NCBI GenBank assembly: GCA_964559135.1
Contig: CAZLGG010000093.1
Location: 1-15,795, forward strand
Direction of reading: 5' to 3'
Source of the DNA: DRQF01 sp964559135
GTDB lineage: Bacteria > Planctomycetota > GCA-002687715 > DRQF01
Length of the DNA stretch: 15,795 bases
The translations under genes were made by a program, and so were the position numbers. Below are positions 12,609 through 15,795 of this stretch, in pieces. Numbering within the stretch: position 1 is the stretch's first letter; every line of letters starts with the position of its first letter. The notes under the pieces were generated by a model. The model was not told the origin of the DNA, searched no databases, and worked only from the letters and a program-made list of their open reading frames with translations.

Positions 12609-14171
12609 ATGGCGCGCATCAAACTCACGGTTCTCTCTCTCCTCGTCTTTCTCGTGCCCCTCGTCGCTCAGGCACCGAAGGACCGAACGCCCAAGGACAA
12701 ACTCGCCAAGGCCCTCGCGGACTTCGAGAAGCTCTATGCGAATACGAACGAACACGTGCGCCGCGCGGCGGTCGATGACATAGGGACACTCAAGCACAAG
12801 GCGTTGGTCCCGATTCTCGTCGCTTGCCTGAAGGACAAGTCCCAAGTCGTCCGAGAAGCGGTCGTCCCGGCCATGGCGAATCAGACGACGAAACCGGCCC
12901 TTCACGCTCTGACCGTGGAACTCCGGAAGGCGAAGTCGGATGTCGTGCGCATCGCGATCCTCAAGGCTTTCAAGACGACCCGCCCTCCCGTCGCCAAGGA
13001 CGCCGTCCTCAAGCTGGCGACCGCGAAGAGCTATCCGGTCCGCTTGCTCGCTCTCGACCTGTTGGGGGATTACTCCGACGACGACGGGAAGATTGCGGAG
13101 GCTCTTCTTCACCATCTCGAGGATCGTGACGCGCAGGTGCGACTGACCGTCCTCGATGCCCTCACCCGTCTGGGTTACCGCGATCTGATCGGTTTGGCGA
13201 TCCGACTCCTGAAGAAGGACAAGGACTGGCGGGTTCGAGCCGTGGCGGTCCAGGCGCTCCGGAGATCACGGGAAAAACGGGTCATCGAACCCCTCATCGA
13301 GGCGATGCAACGCGAGAAGGGTCGCCTCATCACCGACATTCGCGATGCCCTGGCCGACATCACGCAGACGACTTACGGGCCCAATCCGGAACTCTGGCGG
13401 CGTTGGTGGGAACGGGTCAAGGGAGGATTCAAAGTTCCCACGCAGGAGGAGATCGCGAAGCGCAAGGCAAAGCTGGCCAAGGATCTGGCCCGTTACGGCA
13501 TCCCGAAGAAGGGGACCACTCCGTTTCAGGGAATTCAGTCGAAGTCACGAAGGATGCTTTTCATCCTCGACATCTCCGGAAGCATGCGGGACAAGCTGAG
13601 CCTCGAGGGAGGCGACCCCAAGGCCATCAAGGCGTTTCGAGAGCGTTACGGCCAATACGAGACGAAGATCGACCTCGCCCGCGAGGAGTTGATCACCACC
13701 GTCGCCAACCTGCCGTCGTACACGAAATTCAACATCTTTCTGTTTCACAACGACGTGATCGAGTGGAAGAAGCACTTGACCCGAGCGACTCAGGGAAACA
13801 AGAATCAGGCCATCAAGTTCTTGGCGAAGCTCACGCCGAAGTGGATCGAGGACGTCGTCATCAAGCAGGGGAAAGGTCAGACGAATACCTTTGCCGCCCT
13901 CAACAAGGCCCTGGGTCTCGCGGACGAGCCCCAGGAGAAGCCTTCGAAGAACCACACTGTCGAAAGCGACACGGTCTTCTTCCTGAGCGACGGGATGCCG
14001 ACCGTGGGGCGCATTCGAGACCCCCAGGAGCTCCTACGTTACGTGAGGACGGTGAACGCCAGGGCGAAAATCGTCTTTCATACCTTGACCTTCGGCCACG
14101 GCAACGTCGCCCTCCTCCGACCGTTGGCGGAGTGGTCGGGTGGGAAATACATCGAGATCGGCGTGAATTGA
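12609..14171 (+). CDS. Secreted HEAT-repeat and von Willebrand factor A domain protein
   Basis: A 520-residue exported protein. A signal peptide covers residues 1 to about 22 (MARIKLTVLS...LVAQA). Residues about 40-255 are helical HEAT-type repeats, roughly six, with units such as HVRRAAVDDIGTL, YPVRLLALDLLGDY and WRVRAVAVQALRRS. A linker containing PELWRRWWERVKGGF then leads to a VWA domain at about 313-520. Its metal-ion-dependent adhesion site looks complete: DISGSM at 321-326 (Asp321, Ser323, Ser325), the Thr of GQTNTF (Thr425), and SDGMPT with Asp461. A divalent-metal-dependent protein contact is therefore likely, but the partner is unknown. The mature chain is rich in Lys and Arg. No strong ribosome site precedes the ATG. 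It is set apart from the ligase gene by its own candidate promoter and converges on the next gene with a 31-base gap. Confidence 0.88.
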   Translation: MARIKLTVLSLLVFLVPLVAQAPKDRTPKDKLAKALADFEKLYANTNEHVRRAAVDDIGTLKHKALVPILVACLKDKSQVVREAVVPAMANQTTKPALHALTVELRKAKSDVVRIAILKAFKTTRPPVAKDAVLKLATAKSYPVRLLALDLLGDYSDDDGKIAEALLHHLEDRDAQVRLTVLDALTRLGYRDLIGLAIRLLKKDKDWRVRAVAVQALRRSREKRVIEPLIEAMQREKGRLITDIRDALADITQTTYGPNPELWRRWWERVKGGFKVPTQEEIAKRKAKLAKDLARYGIPKKGTTPFQGIQSKSRRMLFILDISGSMRDKLSLEGGDPKAIKAFRERYGQYETKIDLAREELITTVANLPSYTKFNIFLFHNDVIEWKKHLTRATQGNKNQAIKFLAKLTPKWIEDVVIKQGKGQTNTFAALNKALGLADEPQEKPSKNHTVESDTVFFLSDGMPTVGRIRDPQELLRYVRTVNARAKIVFHTLTFGHGNVALLRPLAEWSGGKYIEIGVN

Positions 14172-14202
14172 GCGACCTCGCCGCGCCGATGCTTCCGACC
14201 AC

Positions 14203-15519
14203 TCAGATGGACGGGTAGGTCGTCTTGACCCACTCCCGCCATCCCTCGTCCACCTGTGCAAGCGTCAAGCCGTAACTGGCCGCCAGAGCCCGGCGAAGGA
14301 GATTGCGGGTACTCTCCCCCTTCTTTTTCTCCTTCAAGATGTTGATCAGGCGGCCCATCTTCTTCTGGTCGAGCTGCACGAGATAGCTCACGAGGCTCCA
14401 GATCTGCGGATGCATCTTCGGGGGAATGCGTCCGACGGATTCATAGGCCGCGAACTCTTGGAAGGGAGGAGCCTTCTTGGCGAGAACGGCCTTCTTGACG
14501 CCGACCTTCCACTTACTCGGCAACCGAAACTTCGGAATCCGCCCCTCGCCGAAGATGATCGTGTTGAAGTCGGTTCGCTCCCTTCGTTCCATGAGGTGGG
14601 CATAGCCGAGCGCCAGCCAGGCGGGTAGGTCATACGCGTAGCCGCGATACCCGGTGATGAAGTTGTAGCAGAGGCGGTGGGTGAAGGTGTTGTTCACATC
14701 CACGTCTCGGCGACGCTCCCCGTGCAGAATCGTCAGCATGGCGCGTTCGGTCAGGAGGTGCCAACAGAGGCCATCGTTCACCTTCTGACCGAGAAAACCT
14801 TCGACGAAAGCCGACGCATCCTTCTGCTTCCGGAAGATGTAGACCTCCCATTTCTGCCGCATTCCCATGAAGGGCGGGGCATAGACCATGTACGGCGCCT
14901 TCGGATCGTAGCCGACGAGATGCTGGAACTCCGCCAACAACCTGTGGGCCCTGAAATGATAGAGGTGCGCTCGTTGATGAGGCGTGATGGAGATGGTCTT
15001 CGACGTCACGCGGGGGAAAATGTCGGCCAGCTGGCTCAACTCGAACTCCCGCCTCGCGTAGGGAGGCATCTTCGAATGGAAGCTGCCGAGATCCACGAAG
15101 ATCCGAAAGAAGGGGTCCTCGATGAATACGGGGTCCTTCAGCTTCATGTCATTCATGAACCGTCGCAAGACGAGGTGTCCGGGGCGCTCGAGCATGCGGA
15201 ATTCGCCGAAGTGTTCCTTCGTCTTTCCCTCGAGCGGATTCGGATAGGTCTTGTCGACCTCGAGAATGTCTACCATCTCTTCGCGTGTCTTGTAGGAGAT
15301 CCTTCCTTCCTTCGCGCACTGAGAGCAGAAGAAGTCAGGGTTCAGAATCAACCTCGGAGTCGCCTCGCTGTGGCGATACTTCTTCGTCCAGGTCTTGGGA
15401 TACCCGAAGTCGTAGACGTCCGGCTTCTCCATCTTCCCGCGAACGCTCCCCGACTGTCCACGAACGGGCAGGCTCGGAACAAGCAGAGCGACAAATACGG
15501 CCACGATCCAGATTCGCAT
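14203..15519 (-). CDS. Secreted protein resembling an inactivated gluzincin (peptidase MA-like) scaffold
   Basis: A 438-residue exported protein with a signal peptide at about 1-21 (RIWIVAVFVALLVPSLPVRG). The ATG at 15519 is preceded on the minus strand by GAGG (15527-15530) at a normal distance. I do not recognise a named family with certainty. Residues about 276-311 (NNTFTHRLCYNF...PAWLALGYAHLMER) line up with the zinc-peptidase pattern HExxH...PxWLxEGxAxY. Here, however, the positions read His281, Arg282 for the catalytic Glu, Tyr285 for the second His, and Leu304 for the third ligand Glu. If the alignment is right, the protein cannot bind zinc or cleave peptides that way. An N-terminal CSQC pair (Cys65, Cys68) could form a disulfide or bind metal. 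The C-terminal helix ends RALAASYGLTLAQVDEGWREWVKTTYP, common in this kind of planctomycetal protein. It converges on the VWA gene. Confidence 0.85.
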   Translation of the reverse strand: MRIWIVAVFVALLVPSLPVRGQSGSVRGKMEKPDVYDFGYPKTWTKKYRHSEATPRLILNPDFFCSQCAKEGRISYKTREEMVDILEVDKTYPNPLEGKTKEHFGEFRMLERPGHLVLRRFMNDMKLKDPVFIEDPFFRIFVDLGSFHSKMPPYARREFELSQLADIFPRVTSKTISITPHQRAHLYHFRAHRLLAEFQHLVGYDPKAPYMVYAPPFMGMRQKWEVYIFRKQKDASAFVEGFLGQKVNDGLCWHLLTERAMLTILHGERRRDVDVNNTFTHRLCYNFITGYRGYAYDLPAWLALGYAHLMERRERTDFNTIIFGEGRIPKFRLPSKWKVGVKKAVLAKKAPPFQEFAAYESVGRIPPKMHPQIWSLVSYLVQLDQKKMGRLINILKEKKKGESTRNLLRRALAASYGLTLAQVDEGWREWVKTTYPSI

Positions 15520-15547
15520 GAAATTTCCTCATGATGTCGATCGCACC

Positions 15548-15576
15548 AGGATAGCTCCTGTCCCCCCGTTGACGAA
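15548..15576 (-). promoter_or_regulatory. Candidate promoter for the pseudo-peptidase gene
   Basis: Read on the minus strand, TTCGTC (15576-15571) and TATCCT (15553-15548) are 17 bases apart. The -10 box lies 28 bases upstream of the start codon at 15519. This repeats the layout before ribH and the VWA gene. The -35 match is weak. Confidence 0.35.
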
Positions 15577-15620
15577 AGAATTCGCGGCGACCCGGAGAAT
15601 GGAGCACGCCCACGTCGCAC

Positions 15621-15653
15621 GAAAAAGGCGAGGCATTCAAAATGCCTCGCCTT
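15621..15653 (-). terminator. Intrinsic terminator of the histone-like gene
   Basis: A perfect 13-base-pair stem (15625-15637 with 15641-15653, loop of 3) carries the GC-rich core GGCGAGGC/GCCTCGCC. On the minus strand it is followed by TTTTT (15626-15622). It starts 23 bases after the stop codon of the lysine-rich gene and separates that gene from the pseudo-peptidase gene on the same strand. On the plus strand the T-run is poor, so the minus direction is the working one. Confidence 0.85.
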
Positions 15654-15676
15654 CTCTTCTGCGTGATCGCGGAAGA

Positions 15677-15795
15677 CTACTTCTTCTTGCGAGCGGCCTT
15701 CTTGCGAGTCGCCTTCTTCTTGGCCGTCTTCTTCTTGGCGGCCTTCTTGCGAGTCGCCTTCTTCTTGGCGGCCTTCTTCTTGGTCGCCTTCTTCT
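15677..15795 (-). CDS. Histone H1-like lysine-rich protein, C-terminal tail only (5' end beyond window)
   Basis: The minus-strand frame is open from the right edge to TAG at 15679-15677, giving the last 38 whole residues. These are almost only Lys, Arg, Ala and Thr. They read as a five-residue repeat, KKKAA KKKAT RKKAA KKKTA KKKAT RKKAA, then RKKK at the end. Such tails are known from bacterial histone H1-like and HU-fusion proteins, where they bind DNA through charge and help compact the nucleoid. The N-terminal part, which would tell an HU fusion from an H1-like protein or from a lysine-tailed ribosomal or topoisomerase protein, is outside the window. The intrinsic terminator 23 bases downstream supports a real gene end. 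The product name is inference from composition. Confidence 0.75.
   Translation of the reverse strand, partial: KKATKKKAAKKKATRKKAAKKKTAKKKATRKKAARKKK
15689..15793 (-). repeat. Seven tandem 15-base units encoding the lysine pentad repeat
   Basis: Seven consecutive 15-base units lie end to end (15689, 15704, 15719, 15734, 15749, 15764, 15779). Each is a variant of CTTGGCGGCCTTCTT or GCGAGTCGCCTTCTT on the plus strand. Two pairs of units are identical (15704 and 15749; 15734 and 15764). The array continues to the window edge, so its full copy number is unknown. It lies inside the histone-like coding region and could change length by slippage. Confidence 0.85.

Noticed and set aside
14157..14190. 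Inverted repeat ATCGGCG/CGCCGAT between the convergent VWA and pseudo-peptidase genes as a bidirectional terminator
   Set aside because: The stem is only 7 base pairs with a loop of about 20 bases, no T-run follows in either direction, and one arm lies within coding sequence.
14677..15534. Plus-strand frame of 285 codons opposite the pseudo-peptidase gene
   Set aside because: It has no signal peptide, domain or ribosome site. The minus-strand gene has all the signs of coding, including a signal peptide, a ribosome site and a sensible C-terminus.
15681..15795. The CTT-rich repeat as a non-coding satellite or CRISPR-like array
   Set aside because: The units are 15 bases with no spacers and vary mostly in ways that keep Lys/Arg-Lys-Lys-Ala/Thr pentads. 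They form an open frame ended by TAG and a terminator, so they are coding repeats.

Overview
The window looks like chromosomal DNA from a high-GC, Gram-negative-type bacterium, most likely a Planctomycetota member. That assignment is inference. It rests on tandem RND efflux permeases (which need an outer membrane), signal peptides ending in LQAQN or LVAQA, a secreted HEAT-repeat plus von Willebrand A protein, a secreted protein whose C-terminus resembles planctomycetal extracellular proteins, a decayed gluzincin-like protein, and a lysine-rich histone-like tail. There is no rRNA, tRNA, CRISPR array, transposase or phage gene. Coding density is high and no gene-free stretch exceeds 200 bases.

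Layout, left to right. (1) 1-6631, plus strand: two RND permease genes overlapping as TGATG. The first is cut by the left window edge. They probably form one hetero-oligomeric pump, with adaptor and outer-membrane channel genes expected further left. (2) 6821-7942, plus: a single secreted two-domain beta-rich protein with its own leader region and a terminator-like hairpin behind it. (3) 8065-12539, plus: a compact housekeeping run, ribH (lumazine synthase), nusB (antitermination factor), ftsY (SRP receptor) and a large O-antigen ligase-like membrane protein fused to a TPR-like tail. ribH and nusB overlap by 4 bases, and the other gaps are 42 and 33 bases. A plausible sigma-70-like promoter lies just before ribH. 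(4) 12609-14171, plus: a secreted HEAT-repeat/VWA protein with an intact metal-binding site and its own predicted promoter. (5) 14203-15519, minus: a secreted protein resembling a zinc-peptidase scaffold in which the metal and catalytic residues appear replaced. It converges on the VWA gene with a 31-base gap. (6) 15621-15795, minus: a strong intrinsic terminator and the 3' end of a gene encoding a histone-H1-like tail of pentapeptide repeats, running off the right edge.

Most of the window is ordinary. The parts most worth a second look are the putative pseudo-peptidase, the pentad lysine tail built on exact 15-base DNA units, the ligase-TPR fusion in the ribH-nusB-ftsY run, and two insertions in the first RND permease. 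I did not find an obviously new multi-gene system.
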